Part shown: positions 9,937-20,800 of the stretch, one piece after another
How positions within the stretch are numbered: position 1 is the first letter of the stretch
Layout of the letters: every line of letters starts with the position of its first letter
DNA from: Strigamia acuminata
Lineage: Eukaryota > Arthropoda > Chilopoda > Geophilomorpha > Linotaeniidae
Length of the DNA stretch: 64,000 bases
Direction of reading: 5' to 3'
NCBI GenBank assembly: GCA_949358305.1
Contig: OX442314.1
Coordinates: 62,753,369 to 62,817,368 of the forward strand
Translations under genes and position numbers: made by a program
Notes under the pieces: generated by a model
Seen by the model: only the letters and a program-made list of their open reading frames with translations
What the model was told of the DNA's origin: nothing
The model's database searches: none

Positions 9937-11613
9937 ATGTCTCTATCTTTTGGGTCTGACTGTTCTATATCATCGAAACAGGTAAGAATACGAACCTCTA
10001 ACGACGCTTAATAATCAATACAAAAAACCCATCACCGAATTTACCGTCTCCGAGATTTGAATGAATAAAATAAACCAAAAACTGTCCTCTACCGTGTACG
10101 TACTAACCACGTGGTTTCTGTTGACAGGTCAAGCGCTCGGTCGCGGCTTTGTACGAATTATTAGAGAAGAAAACAGCGACAGACAATGAAAAATCACACA
10201 GAAAATTATTCGACAAGTCATCGAACAAAATAAGCGTGCGAATACAACTGAAGAGAGCGCCGGCCGGAAATCAATACGGATGGAAAGAAATGAAATAGTA
10301 AAATTGAGAAAATATATATATATTAATTAAAATAATTTTAAAAATGCTATTCTGTCTTTCAGTGTCCTTCCCCACTGCCCGTTCGGTAAAAATCCAAGCA
10401 TCTGCCTGCTTGTTAAGGACTTGCGGAAAGGGCGGAGGGCCGAAGACGATTTCACCGTTCAATATTTCAAAGACGTTTTGAATAAACGCGATATTAACAA
10501 TGTTTCAGAGGTATTTTAATTTACTTTTCATGTTTTTAATTTATTTTTCATGTTTTTAATTTATTTTTCATGTTTTTAATTTATTTTTCACGTTTTTAAT
10601 TTATTTTTCAAGATTTTAATTTATTTTTCGCGTTTTTAATTTATTTTTCATGTTTTTAATTTATATTTCATGTTTTTAATTTATTTTTCATGTTTTTAAT
10701 TTGTTTTTTAAGTTTTTAATTTATTTTTCATGTTTTTAATTTCGTTTTTTGTGTTTTTCATTTATTTTTCATGTTTTTAATTTCGTTTTTTGTGTTTTTT
10801 ATTTATTTTTCATGTTTTTAATTTCGTTTCTTGTGTTTTGTAGATAATACCAACACATACTGTGCGGACCGAATACAACACATTTCAAGCAAAGCGAAAT
10901 CTTTTGGACAGTTTTGACAAATTCATCGCCGATGAGCGAATCAAAATGAGTTTACCGGTGTTATTGGGCAAAAGTTTCATCGAGAAGCAGAAGTATTTGT
11001 GTTTATGCGACGAATTTATATCAACCTCATGCTAAAATTCATTTTTTATCATTAGATTACCCACTTCTGTGAGCTTAACGAAAACTACTACCAAAACACA
11101 GATTGATAAAGCTTTGAGGTCGATAACCATACCTCTCTTCAGAAATAAATTTCTTTAGTAAGTTATTTGTGAAATTTGAACGAATCGATTGCTTATTCGT
11201 GTTTTTATTTCGTAGTCACGTGAATATCGCCAACGACAGCATGCAGATGAGCGAAACCGTCGATAACATTCTGGATTTGGTTAACCAACTGGCGAGGAAA
11301 CTTCCCGGCGGTTGGGCGAACGTAAAAACCATCTTTCTCTCGACTATCGTTAAACCGTCGATTCCAATTTACGTATCTTTAAGTGAGATGATGATAATTG
11401 CAATCGAATTGTGATCGAATCATAACGCGAGGAATTTTTTATTTTATTTTTTTAGCGCCTGCAAATCAAGTGGATATTGCCGTCGATGAGGACGAGGAAA
11501 ACCCAGAAGCGGAAGAATTGACAACCTTGCGTAAAGGAAAGGTTTTGGTTTATCCCGACGGAACTGTGCGTGTGGTGCGCGGAGATGGAGATGGAGATTT
11601 GTCGGACGATTGA
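9937..11613 (+). CDS. RSL1D1: Ribosomal L1 domain-containing protein 1-like (7 exons, 312 aa)
   Basis: Exons 9937-9981, 10128-10297, 10363-10510, 10844-10992, 11056-11157, 11216-11382 and 11456-11613 join without a stop (939 nt). All borders are GT..AG, and intron 1 holds a perfect TACTAAC branch point (10101). The product covers a ribosomal L1-like domain: VLPHCPFGKNPSICLLVKD, then FQAKRNLLDSFDKFIAD, LLGKSFIEKQ, and LPGGWANVKTIFLST. These correspond block by block to RSL1D1/Cic1/Utp30 family proteins, nucleolar factors in large-subunit rRNA maturation. The tail is short and acidic (DEDEENPEAEE) and lacks the long lysine-rich extension of the human protein. AATAAA follows at 11647-11652. Intron 3 is almost entirely a minisatellite. 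Confidence 0.85.
10511..10843. repeat. Minisatellite filling intron 3 of the RSL1D1-like gene
   Basis: About 15 copies of a 20-bp unit like TTTTTAATTTATTTTTCATG run from the donor (10511) to the acceptor region. The unit contains the T-rich sequence an acceptor tract needs, so the intron may have grown by copying its own polypyrimidine region. Confidence 0.9.
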
Positions 11614-11652
11614 CAATTGTTATCGAATTGACGTTTTATTGTAAAAAATAAA

Positions 11653-12143
11653 GTAAAATGAAAACAAAGGAATATTAGTCTAGGTATCGGCGAACAATTG
11701 AAATTTTAAAAAGGAATTTTTATTTTTTAAATTTCATTACGGTATATTAATCTATTTATTATTATTTTATTAGAAATTTCATTATCGAACTGAAAGAATT
11801 TTGTTTGGACTTGACTGCCAACATCTGTTACAGTACAAGAAACTTGAAAGTTTGAGTTATAAAACATCAAATTAAACAATGCAGTGTGGGGTTGTTATTT
11901 AAATTTGATTCCACGGCGCTGCCACCAGTTTTTCCCAGCGTGCAAATCGGGTCGACTTTGACTTCGAGCATCGTCTCCAGAAAACTGCATTTAGAATGCA
12001 AGTTTGTTTAAATTCTAAGGCATCCGGTATTTTAATTAAGCAATCCATCATACCGACCTCTTCAAAAGTCCCTGTGATTCATGTTTCATTGACTCGTGCT
12101 AATATTTAATGTTTTTTTTCTCATTGGTGATGTGGTATCATTA
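11653..12143. other. Intergenic, nothing recognised
   Basis: AT-rich DNA downstream of the RSL1D1-like poly(A) signal. No ORF or repeat that I can support. Confidence 0.3.
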
Positions 12144-12151
12144 GTTTTGGC

Positions 12152-12738
12152 TAAGGGTGCGGTAGGATGGGATACAATCCGACCCAAACCGAATTCGGGT
12201 TGGGTCGGATTCGGATGGTTCGAAATCAATCTGTTTTTTTTTTAATCGGATTGGATAATTCAAAATTTTATCCGTACATTCTAAATAGGATTGGGGGAAA
12301 AAACCGAAACCGATCCTTATAATCCGAAATTAAAAAAATCAATTTAAATGCACTTTATTTTATATTTTTATGGTTTTTTTTTTACTTTTTTCGACTTTTT
12401 TTGGTCAGTTTTGCATGTAATTCATCCATTTTTAGTCATTTTTGTACTTTTTAAACTTTTTTTGGTCATTTTTGCACTTAATTCATCAGTTTTTGGTCAT
12501 TTTTTACACTTAATTCATCAGTTTTTGGTCATTTTTTACACTTAATTCATCAGTTTGAGACGTTTGGGACTCAATCCTATCCGCAATCCGCACTCGGTTT
12601 GAATTGAATGAGGATAGGATTGGATGGGCCACCATTTTTTTCGGATAGGATTGGATAATTGGTTTATCCATCCAAAATTTTTTGAATTGGATTGGATTTT
12701 TAAAAAATCTGATTCAAACCGATTCAAACGCACCCTTA
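12152..12738. mobile_element. hAT-type MITE, 587 bp
   Basis: The ends are inverted (TAAGGGTGCG...CGCACCCTTA) and are flanked by an 8-bp direct repeat GTTTTGGC at 12144-12151 and 12739-12746. An 8-bp duplication is the mark of hAT superfamily insertion. The interior is rich in GGATTGGAT/ATCCAATCC words in both orientations and holds three copies of a 32-bp direct repeat (about 12420-12560). It has no transposase ORF, so it is non-autonomous. Confidence 0.85.
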
Positions 12739-12746
12739 GTTTTGGC

Positions 12747-13238
12747 CTAAAATGTTTTTTTTATACGTATATGGAGATTAAAATTCAAATCTCGACCTTT
12801 TCGTTGTAGCTCCTGGACCACTGGTCGATCGTGGCAGTGAACTAAATGAGAGCTCTGGTCACGCACTCAAAGTGTGTGATTTCTGCCTTTACTTTTTTTA
12901 AATTTTATTTTATTTTTTCATTTTTTCATTTATTTTGTAAATGTTTTATATTCGATGTGATGCTACCCAATTCATTTCTGTTTTATTCTAAAATTACTCC
13001 CTGTTTTTTCTTAGGAGAAGCATTTCCTGCTTGTCAGGTTATTTTTACGGCAGTGGCTACGTTCACGTCCGACGTCAACATATTATTTTCATGATGCACT
13101 GTGATTGGCTGAGATCCATTTCTGTCGATTCGTTTCCTCAACGTAAGTTTTCTCAAACTTGATGTTCTCGAGATTTTAGCTACATTTTGATCTACAAGTG
13201 TAGCTTTTTGCAATACGATCTTGTAGATGGGGATGAGG
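12747..13238. other. Intergenic, nothing recognised
   Basis: Low-complexity T-rich DNA at 12880-12960. A short frame at 12846-13094 has no recognisable features and is probably chance. Confidence 0.3.
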
Positions 13239-13988
13239 TCATTTAGTCGACATTCACTTACTTATTAGTCGACGCCGTTTTGTCGACAGTAAAAGTCCAC
13301 TTTAATATGAGACAGTGAATCAAATCCTGTACCATTGTGAAGATGCAGAATTCACTGTAACCAAGGTGAAAGAACGGTTGTTAGGTGAATACAACCGGTT
13401 ATACAGTATGAAAAATCCGGGTCAGATCGTTTAGTCGACGACAGCGATTTAACGTTCATTTTGTCGACAAAACGTTTAGTCGACAAACGTTTTGTCTACG
13501 ACTTTTTTTTGGTCGTTTAGTCGATCGAGTACAAGGGTACGTTTAGTCGACGTACCACCTAGTCGACGTTACACTTTGGCGCAAAATGGCCATCGAAATT
13601 ACCCGACTGCTAAGCCACTTGCCACTTAGCCTTTTTTTGAGATGGCATTACAGATAGTGTCTTAAAATATCATATAATACATCCAAATGCTATCGTTTCC
13701 CATATGCGATATGCCTCATTGGTGGCAATTTCAACCAAATAAAATTCTATAGCACACCAACCTAGCCGCGGACTCATACAGATCCAAGAATGGTCTTCAC
13801 ATTGAACACTTTTAGGCCTTCCTGGGTCATCAATAAAAGCAAATTTTTTTGCTTCAATTGATTACTTATTTAGTTACTTAGTCGACGCCGTTTAGTCGAC
13901 CAGGTCACCTAGTTGACGAAAGTTGTCGACTAGCTGACCTGGTCGACTAAACGGCGTCGACTAAGTAAAATACGACTAAACAACCCGG
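13239..13988. mobile_element. GTCGAC-rich foldback element
   Basis: The word TTTAGTCGAC or its complement occurs about 13 times in 750 bp, mostly within TTAGTCGACG contexts. Similar inverted segments CCGGGT..GTTTAGTCG (about 13428) and CGACTAAACAACCCGGC (ending about 13988) could be the ends of one unit. A 95-bp near-perfect palindrome lies at 13874-13968. No protein is encoded. Dense subterminal repeats plus a hairpin fit a non-autonomous DNA transposon, but no target duplication was found. Confidence 0.55.
13874..13968. repeat. 95-bp palindrome (long hairpin)
   Basis: TTACTTAGTCGACGCCG at the left is mirrored by CGGCGTCGACTAAGTAA at the right. The arms are about 45 bp, with one or two bulges around a GAAA centre. 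Confidence 0.85.
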
Positions 13989-14070
13989 CTTCGAAAAATC
14001 GGACGATTCAGGGATTTCAACACATGATTTTGTGGACAATGCATGTGCATTCTTTATAAAAAGAAAATCG

Positions 14071-14640
14071 TAACGAGGAAGAGGAGGTGGTTTTCAATGT
14101 CCACCGAAAGGCGTATGTTTTAATTGTGGCGGCGCAAATCATTTTGCGCGAGATTTTTCTTGGCCACAAAAACAACGTGCCAATGTGACGACTCCGGGTG
14201 GTTCCACAGCACAGTTAGCTAAAGGAGGAACACGTGGAAAGGGTCGAGGAAAAGGTTCACATTTGGCAAATGTGACACAAGTGGGCTTTATGGATAAACC
14301 ATTGACTCTGTAAACGGCGGCCATCAAACAATCACCGGAAGAAGAGATTGCTATTGCACCTTCATCCTTAATTTTGCACTGTCCAATTGTTGCATTCAGC
14401 AAGGAGAAGGGAAATCCAAAATTGAGGGAATGGGAAACATTACGTTTATCTCTTATTATAGGAATTGAAGCCATAAACGTTTTCCAATTCTCATTGACGT
14501 CAATCGTAGAACAATTTACTGCACAAATGGCGGCAAATTCAAATCTTGCGTCAATTTTGGGACATCTTATACAAAAATCTATCACGTATTCAGGCAATTC
14601 ATGGTTGGCATTATTCAATAATATGATGGAAAACGAGTGA
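14071..14640 (+). pseudogene. Gag-like ORF remnant with altered zinc knuckle
   Basis: One frame runs from a Gly/Arg-rich stretch through a zinc-knuckle-like motif (CFNCGGANHFARDF, where the fourth ligand Cys is Phe). It passes a Lys/Gly/Arg-rich segment to TAA at about 14310, then reopens in the same frame for about 110 residues to TGA at 14638-14640. A CCHC knuckle after a basic region is typical of retrotransposon Gag. The lost cysteine and the internal stop indicate decay. The second part (SPEEEIAIAPSS onwards) is not recognised and has no protease or RT motif. Confidence 0.4.
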
Positions 14641-15020
14641 AAACGAGTCGACTCCATGTTGCTCCTTAATTGTTTCGACTATCTTCGTTTAACAACACCA
14701 CAAAACTTAGGTGTTCGCCGCTACAGTGCGGGGGTTGAGTTTTTGCAGCCACTGAGTCACTTTTCCTTGTTCCAATTCTGGATTTGAAGATGATCTTGTT
14801 CCATCATCTTAGTTTTAGGTTAGCAACTTGGTGTCATCGTGTTTTGCTTCATCCTACTAGCTAATTAGAGTTTTTATCCACATTCAGAATGTGGGTTTGG
14901 GTTTTCTTTTGCTTTGCACAGTTTTTCTGTTCACCTGTATCCCTGCTTTACCAAGGTTTTTGCTGCCACAAAGTGGAGTAATTTTGTCCTTTTATTCTTA
15001 GGGGCTACGAACAGCCAATA
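14641..15020. other. Intergenic, nothing recognised
   Basis: No ORF, repeat or splice pattern that I can support. Confidence 0.3.
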
Positions 15021-15311
15021 GTTAGCAACATTTATTGGACTTAGTATAATTCCAATTCCAATTATACTAAGTCAATAAATGTTGCTAACTCTCTCACCCT
15101 TCTTATGCTAGTTTTTTGTTTTTGCCCTCCTTTCAGTTTATTGTTGCGTGAAGTCTCCATTAGACTTTGGGATTCGGTCTATGCATAGCTTGTAAGTGAT
15201 GTGGGACATCTAGTGTCATATTTTTTATGTTTGAAGTACTGTGATTGATGGAGAAATTAGACAAAGCCTATAGTTAGCAACATTTATTGACTTAGTATAA
15301 TTATAATTTTG
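15021..15311. repeat. Palindrome plus direct copy of GTTAGCAACATTTATT unit
   Basis: 15021-15089 is a near-perfect palindrome (arms GTTAGCAACATTTATTG-GACTTAGTATAATT and its complement, one extra G). A third copy of the same arm lies in direct orientation at 15273-15311. Both left-hand copies follow GCC(A/T)ATA. This suggests termini of a small inverted-repeat element. Confidence 0.75.
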
Positions 15312-16181
15312 CTTCATTTTACTAGCAAAATTGGAATTTATATCTCTGTCAACAGAATCTTTCATGTGTGTGGGTTACGGCACTGTCCAACACACATTTT
15401 GGATGCGCGCAATTAAAATGCGCGCATTTAACCCTTGGAGGCATAATGCTATACGGATATATGGACAAGCTCTTTCTTGAATAGAAAAATTTTTTTTCCT
15501 TTTTATTTTTTTTGCTGAAAATTTATGATTTTGTTTATAACTCAGGTGAAATTTTAAGTCATTGGTCATTTATTTACAGTAATTAATTATGCTAAATGCA
15601 AATTTTCTGCCCCTTAAAACTCCAGCAAAATTATTATGCTGGCTTTGCTGCCTGAGAAAGCGCGCTTCAGTTAAAAGCTTTTTGCATTTACCAGTAGTGT
15701 TTAAATCAACTACTAGTTGGTAAAAAAAATATATTTTTCACTGTTCATAAGCGCCCTCTATAAAATTAGTTGCAAACTTACAAAAATCAAAACGACACTT
15801 TAACTAATTGACCTGAAAACTTGTCCATAAATCCGTAATGCTTTATACCAGAACGGCACATTTTACCCTTAGACTTCTGAGGGTGAACTCTTGCGCGCAT
15901 TTGCTATGCGCCCATAATATCATTCAATTATAACCAAGTATTCTAAATCAACATTGTTCATTGTTTTAGCTATGCAAACCATTGAAAATATTTTTTCTTG
16001 GTCAGTCGGGAGCGAAATTATGAAAGTTTTTAACCAACCAAAAGTGAAATGAATAAACCAGCATCAGACTGCAGTGCAAAGTTTTTAATGGAGAACAAAT
16101 TCGATTACAAGAGAAATAAAGTTAAATGACAAGGTACATTTTAAATTTATATAGCTGTCATCGGGATCGGCCATATCTTTG
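15312..16181. other. Intergenic, 3' side of the knottin-like gene
   Basis: AT-rich, with no coding signal. I could not identify a convincing minus-strand poly(A) signal for the gene that ends at 16182. Confidence 0.3.
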
Positions 16182-16425
16182 CTATTTATATGAAGAATAT
16201 CGGAGACGGCACCTTTTATCATCCTTGTCGCAAACATACCCTCTGCAGCAATCCCTGTGGTAGCAGGTTTGACCTGAATCGACACAACCACCAGGGCCGG
16301 CATCACTTTAAAGAAAATAATTACTGATTTTTGTTCGATGTCAGAAATGCTTATACTTACGAATACTGTATCATGACTGACATGACAAGGAATAAACACA
16401 ACGAAGCCAGAACAGTTGCTTTCAT
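16182..16425 (-). CDS. Knottin-like small secreted cysteine-rich peptide (2 exons, 62 aa)
   Basis: Exon 1 (16425-16361) encodes a 21-residue hydrophobic signal peptide and ends at a GTAAGT donor. Exon 2 (16305-16182) starts after a TTTAAAG acceptor; the phase-2 join is exact. The mature peptide has six cysteines spaced C-x6-C-x4-CC-x4-C-x6-C (residues 29, 36, 41, 42, 47, 54). This is the inhibitor cystine knot layout. Such knottins in arthropods include antimicrobial and signalling peptides, protease or amylase inhibitors and ion-channel ligands; the sequence does not tell which. A TATAAGC word lies about 70 bp upstream on the minus strand (near 16494). The tail is basic and Tyr/Ser-rich. The gene is isolated, with no paralogue visible here. 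Confidence 0.7.
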
Positions 16426-16498
16426 TTTCAGAGAATGATGTTGATGGTGTAACAAATTTCTATTCTGTTTAGTTTCGTTTGTGCTGATGCATTAGCTT

Positions 16499-16526
16499 AT
16501 ACAGGGTGTCCCAAAAGTCTGAACCT
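16499..16526. repeat. Transposon-like terminus ACAGGGTGTCCCAAAAG
   Basis: TACAGGGTGTCCCAAAAGTC resembles a common end of arthropod DNA transposons that insert at TA. No matching inverted end was found nearby, so the element extent is unknown. Confidence 0.35.
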
Positions 16527-17785
16527 CCCCAAGTAATTTCCAAAATACTTGAGATATCAGAAAACTGAAAAAAAACTCATAAGGGAAATCTTTCATTGCG
16601 AATCTGATGGGATCCTCAAATTTGACCTCAAAGGTCATTTTCAAGGTCATTCACTTGCTAACTTCTAAACCAATCTGGTTAGAGCAAAATTTCCAATTAC
16701 AAAGTTGTAGAGAACCATCTAATTAGTCTAGAACTGTTCTTAAAAAAATTATTTCTTACGGAAAAGTTTTGAGAAAAAAAGGTTTGAAATGTTAGTCTAC
16801 TCAGCTTTGTAACCTAAAACTATCATGTGGAATGTATTTCCAAAATAAATTATTTCCTTTCTTTTGTGTTTCCTCTCTTCTACTTACAAGTATGACCCAA
16901 TAAAGTGTCCTAATTGACCTTTGACAATGTTGGTAATCGAGCTCAATGTCTGGAGTTCGATTACAATTCTGGTGTTTTGGACTACTCACTACACCAGTGA
17001 AATAGGTCAACGTTGGAGTGGTTTTGAGTATAGTCAAATAACGAATAGACCATTTGAGTGAGATGAATGAAACGAATGTAGTACTAGTAAACTAAATGAT
17101 AGCATTTCAAAAAGGTGAAAAAATTTGATTTCCCACCTTTTCTTCAAGGTCATTCCAACTGCAAGATTTGACATTTCATTCAGGGTAATTTCATCCCAAA
17201 TCATTATTCACCCACCAGCAAAAAATAGATGTGGTGATGGGTGAAAATCATACCAATAGTGTAGAACCCCATCAGGTCCATCCAAAATAAATGTATCCTC
17301 TTTACTTTTTTAGCCAGATATGTGTTGGTGCATAATTAATTATTTGGGGTAAAATTCCCTGAATGAAATGCAAACTCTTGCATTTGTTACACCAAATTCT
17401 GCATTTGTTTTACCACTTTCTGAAGCAATATACTACTCTTGAGAGATGAAATTAATGTTCCAATGCACCTACCCATGCTAAGGACAACACCGAATAATCT
17501 AAAATATTTAGTTAATTCAATGGCAAAAAGGTTTATTTTAGTTATTAGAACGAATAGAAAGCATACCAAACATTAGAAATGAAAATTGGTTATATTTTTG
17601 ATTATTTAGAGCATATGGTCTCAAACTTTTTTCCAGCATAAATGACATTTTTTAAACATTTTTTTTTATTTCTTAAATTTGATTTGAGTTATTGTCTTAT
17701 AATTTTAAACAATGCTTTATTGTCATGATATAAACCTGTAAATAAATTTTTATGCTAAAATTTGACTTGCAACCAAGAAACCTGT
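16527..17785. other. Intergenic, no gene recognised
   Basis: May include interior of the element starting at 16499. Short frames are present but none has a domain, signal peptide or splice pattern. Confidence 0.25.
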
Positions 17786-17816
17786 AGTGGTCTCAAACTT
17801 TTTTCCACCACTGTAA
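17786..17816. repeat. Tc1-like inverted terminus
   Basis: GGTCTCAAACTTTTTTCCACCACTGTA has the form of a Tc1/mariner end (complement TACAGTGGTGG...). A partial copy GGTCTCAAACTTTTTTCCA lies at about 17617 in the same orientation. No transposase is present. Confidence 0.4.
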
Positions 17817-20800
17817 AAGCTTTTTTCCAAAAACGTAGATTTTTTGTTTTACTTGTTAAATTGTTTTGTTTCAGCGTGTGGAATGACTCAGGTCACCGTG
17901 GGTGGCCAAGCGGTCACAAAGCAATTACTTTTATTATTCAGAAATATTTTTTTTTAACTAAATATTATCACAAATATATTTTTAAAAATCAAAATGTCAC
18001 GGCCTGAGTGTCACGCCTATGCTCTAAATTTGAGTGTTACACGCTTTTCCCTTATGTGTTTCCTAATGTGAATTGTTTTGATTCCCTTTTGCGAAAACAA
18101 TAACTTGTGATGAATAACTTGTGTTGAACACGAATACAAAATAATAATAATATGCTGGTTTATACACTAAAAGAAACATGTACGTCGCGCAAACGTAACC
18201 AAGAAAACGTTTATACGACGTTCATACAGCATTGGGTGATAAAAAAATTTGGGGGGATATTTCTGGAAATAACGGGGCAAATAATTTCTTTTGGGGGGGA
18301 TCAACCTTAGAGATATGTATTATTTTTAATTACTCTGGTTTGCCACACACCAAACCAGCCTCCTGTGTCTTGGGTGTGAAAACTCTTTAGGCACAACTTC
18401 ACCCCAATTTGGCTGGGATGAACGGCAAATTAACCGTTTTGGTGCAATAATTCCTTTGTTGAACCAAAATGCGCTCATTGAGCAGATCCGAAGTGTGCTG
18501 GGCTCAAATTTAGAGTTTTGGCACACTCTTGAATTCACCTACAAACAAACAGGTTAGATCCTGAGTTTAACTCTACTTTAAGCATCAATAGATGGCACTG
18601 CCTACCAAAGTCAGTTGTGATGGAGAGAAAAAGATAATTTAACAGAAATGCAGTCTTATCGCCATCTAGTGACAAGACACACAAACATTTATCCTGATTT
18701 CTTTTATTCTTAGTACACCCATGTGATGAGAAGTAAATAACAAGCTGATGAGGATTTGTGTTTGATTCTGTCTTTGAATATCACATAAAACCTTTCAGAA
18801 TTCTTTTTTCTAACAATAAATATTTAAAAATGTTAACCCTATTTTTTTGGAACTCTGCAAATTCATTTTTTTTGTCAGCAAATTACTAAATAAGTTGATT
18901 TGTTTATGTATGCAGTTATAGAAAAGTGTTGATTTTAAGGCGGTCGCATAGCATTATAATTAGGGTTATAAAATCCAACTTTCTACCTCATGGTCACCCC
19001 TTTGGAAACCTAAGGCGAAAAGACAGTTTTGGTAATTGCAAATTTATTTCTTGCAGTTGGTTTTTCTTTCAAAATTCTTATATACCATGATACCTGTTTT
19101 TATTATTTATTTTTTTTTATATTACAAGACTACATTCCTGCATGATTAGGCATTTATATGATTACAGTATTTAAAATCAAAAAAGATTGTCAAGAGGTTC
19201 TTAAAACTAAGTGTTGAATTATCTTCATTTCTTCTGTGCTTATTTTCAGGAATTTTTAAATTTGCAATTTTGTCATTTTTTTCAGTCTTTTTCATATCAT
19301 TTGCAGTGAAAAATTAAATTCATACGTCATTCTTGTTTCTGGGTGATAATTTTTTTTTACGGCTTTTACGGTTTTTTGAATGCACCGGGTTTCAAAAATC
19401 CGTATTTGTGTTTTAAATCAGTTTTAAACTTTGTAAACAATGCAATGATGGATTTGATGTGATGGCCCGACAACTTGGCCAACTGCAAGTGTTTGTGGGA
19501 GATTGTGAGTTTTGATCTGCACATTTTCATTTAATTTTCCTGTTGTCAACGCATTGTTTTCATAAACTAGCCAACTAAAGGCTAATTCTTCACTGTCAGC
19601 CGTTGTTGTTGTGGTTTTCTTCAGTGGATTGAGGCCACATGGCATTTATGCATCTGACACTAATGTGCTTGAAATTTACTTAAAATTAAATTGGGCTTAA
19701 TACACATGAATAACTTAATCAACTTATTAGAACCAGATGGAATTACTATTTGGAGCTCAAATGCACTGTTGTCAGTGTGTGGGCCAAACTTCTCAGCAGA
19801 GCTCATTAAAATTTCACAGCAAATTTATGACCACAACATTTTTTTTTAGAAATAAAACCTAAACTTAAAATTCAATGAGAATTGATTTCCAAGAACACAA
19901 CCTCGCCACTAGATTACGCCTGACTCCGACTACGGCTACCTCAAAGCAGCACCGGAAGATTTGTTGCAACTTCCCGATAATTTATGAGCACTCAATCCCT
20001 TTCGAAAGTCGTGCCATGGTACACAAGCAACTGGAAACAAGCCTTTCAGCTTTTTATAATTTATTACAGTTTAGAATGTAAACTTTTTCTTCGCCCCAAA
20101 AAAAAGGCTTTGAAGTCGCTTTATTCTCACTCACGGCCCAATTTCCCAACAAAACCGGCCTCTGACGTTAATATGGAGGAAGTGACGACGGACCGGGTCC
20201 CTAACCTTTATAAATACCTCGTGAGATTCTTAATTTAGCCGACGCGGTATTTCTTTTCTTCCATTTTTTCTCCGGTGCCAAAACAGAGGATAAACAAATT
20301 TGGCATGCGTCAATCACAAAGATAAACACGAACTTGTGCGGGAGTGTTGTGTTTCGACCGTTTCAATTTCTACTGCGATGGAAATAGATTTAATTACGCA
20401 AGTTGGTGTTCAAAGAATTTATGACACGCACGCGGTCATCCTTCATTACTATTGTTTAATCCCACCTTCCTCCACACCTTTTGCTAGTTAAAAGCCGTGT
20501 TCTGGTGTTGACGCTGCCATGCTTGTTCAAAAATGTTCTAACAACAGTAGCGCCAAGTGCGACAATTTGTCGCACTACCCTAACAGCGCTTAAGCTACGG
20601 GCCTTCCGGATTTAATTATTTTGTCTCCAAATTGGTACATTGTGGGCACCAAAGCGTCGTCTTTGCAGATTGTCCTTCCGAGGGTTAATAACACGGCGTT
20701 ATACAACCGTGCTGCGCCTTATTGGAAGCGTCTGCTTTCGGTCGCCAAAATAGAAGCAAATTCTGAGATAAATCGTCAAGGTTGGTCTTTTAGTAACCGT

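Noticed and set aside
14139-14657. 172-codon minus-strand ORF
   Set aside because: Antisense to the gag-like frame. The zinc-knuckle and basic pattern favour the plus strand.
18326-18538. 70-codon minus-strand ORF
   Set aside because: No domain, exon borders or conservation that I could recognise.
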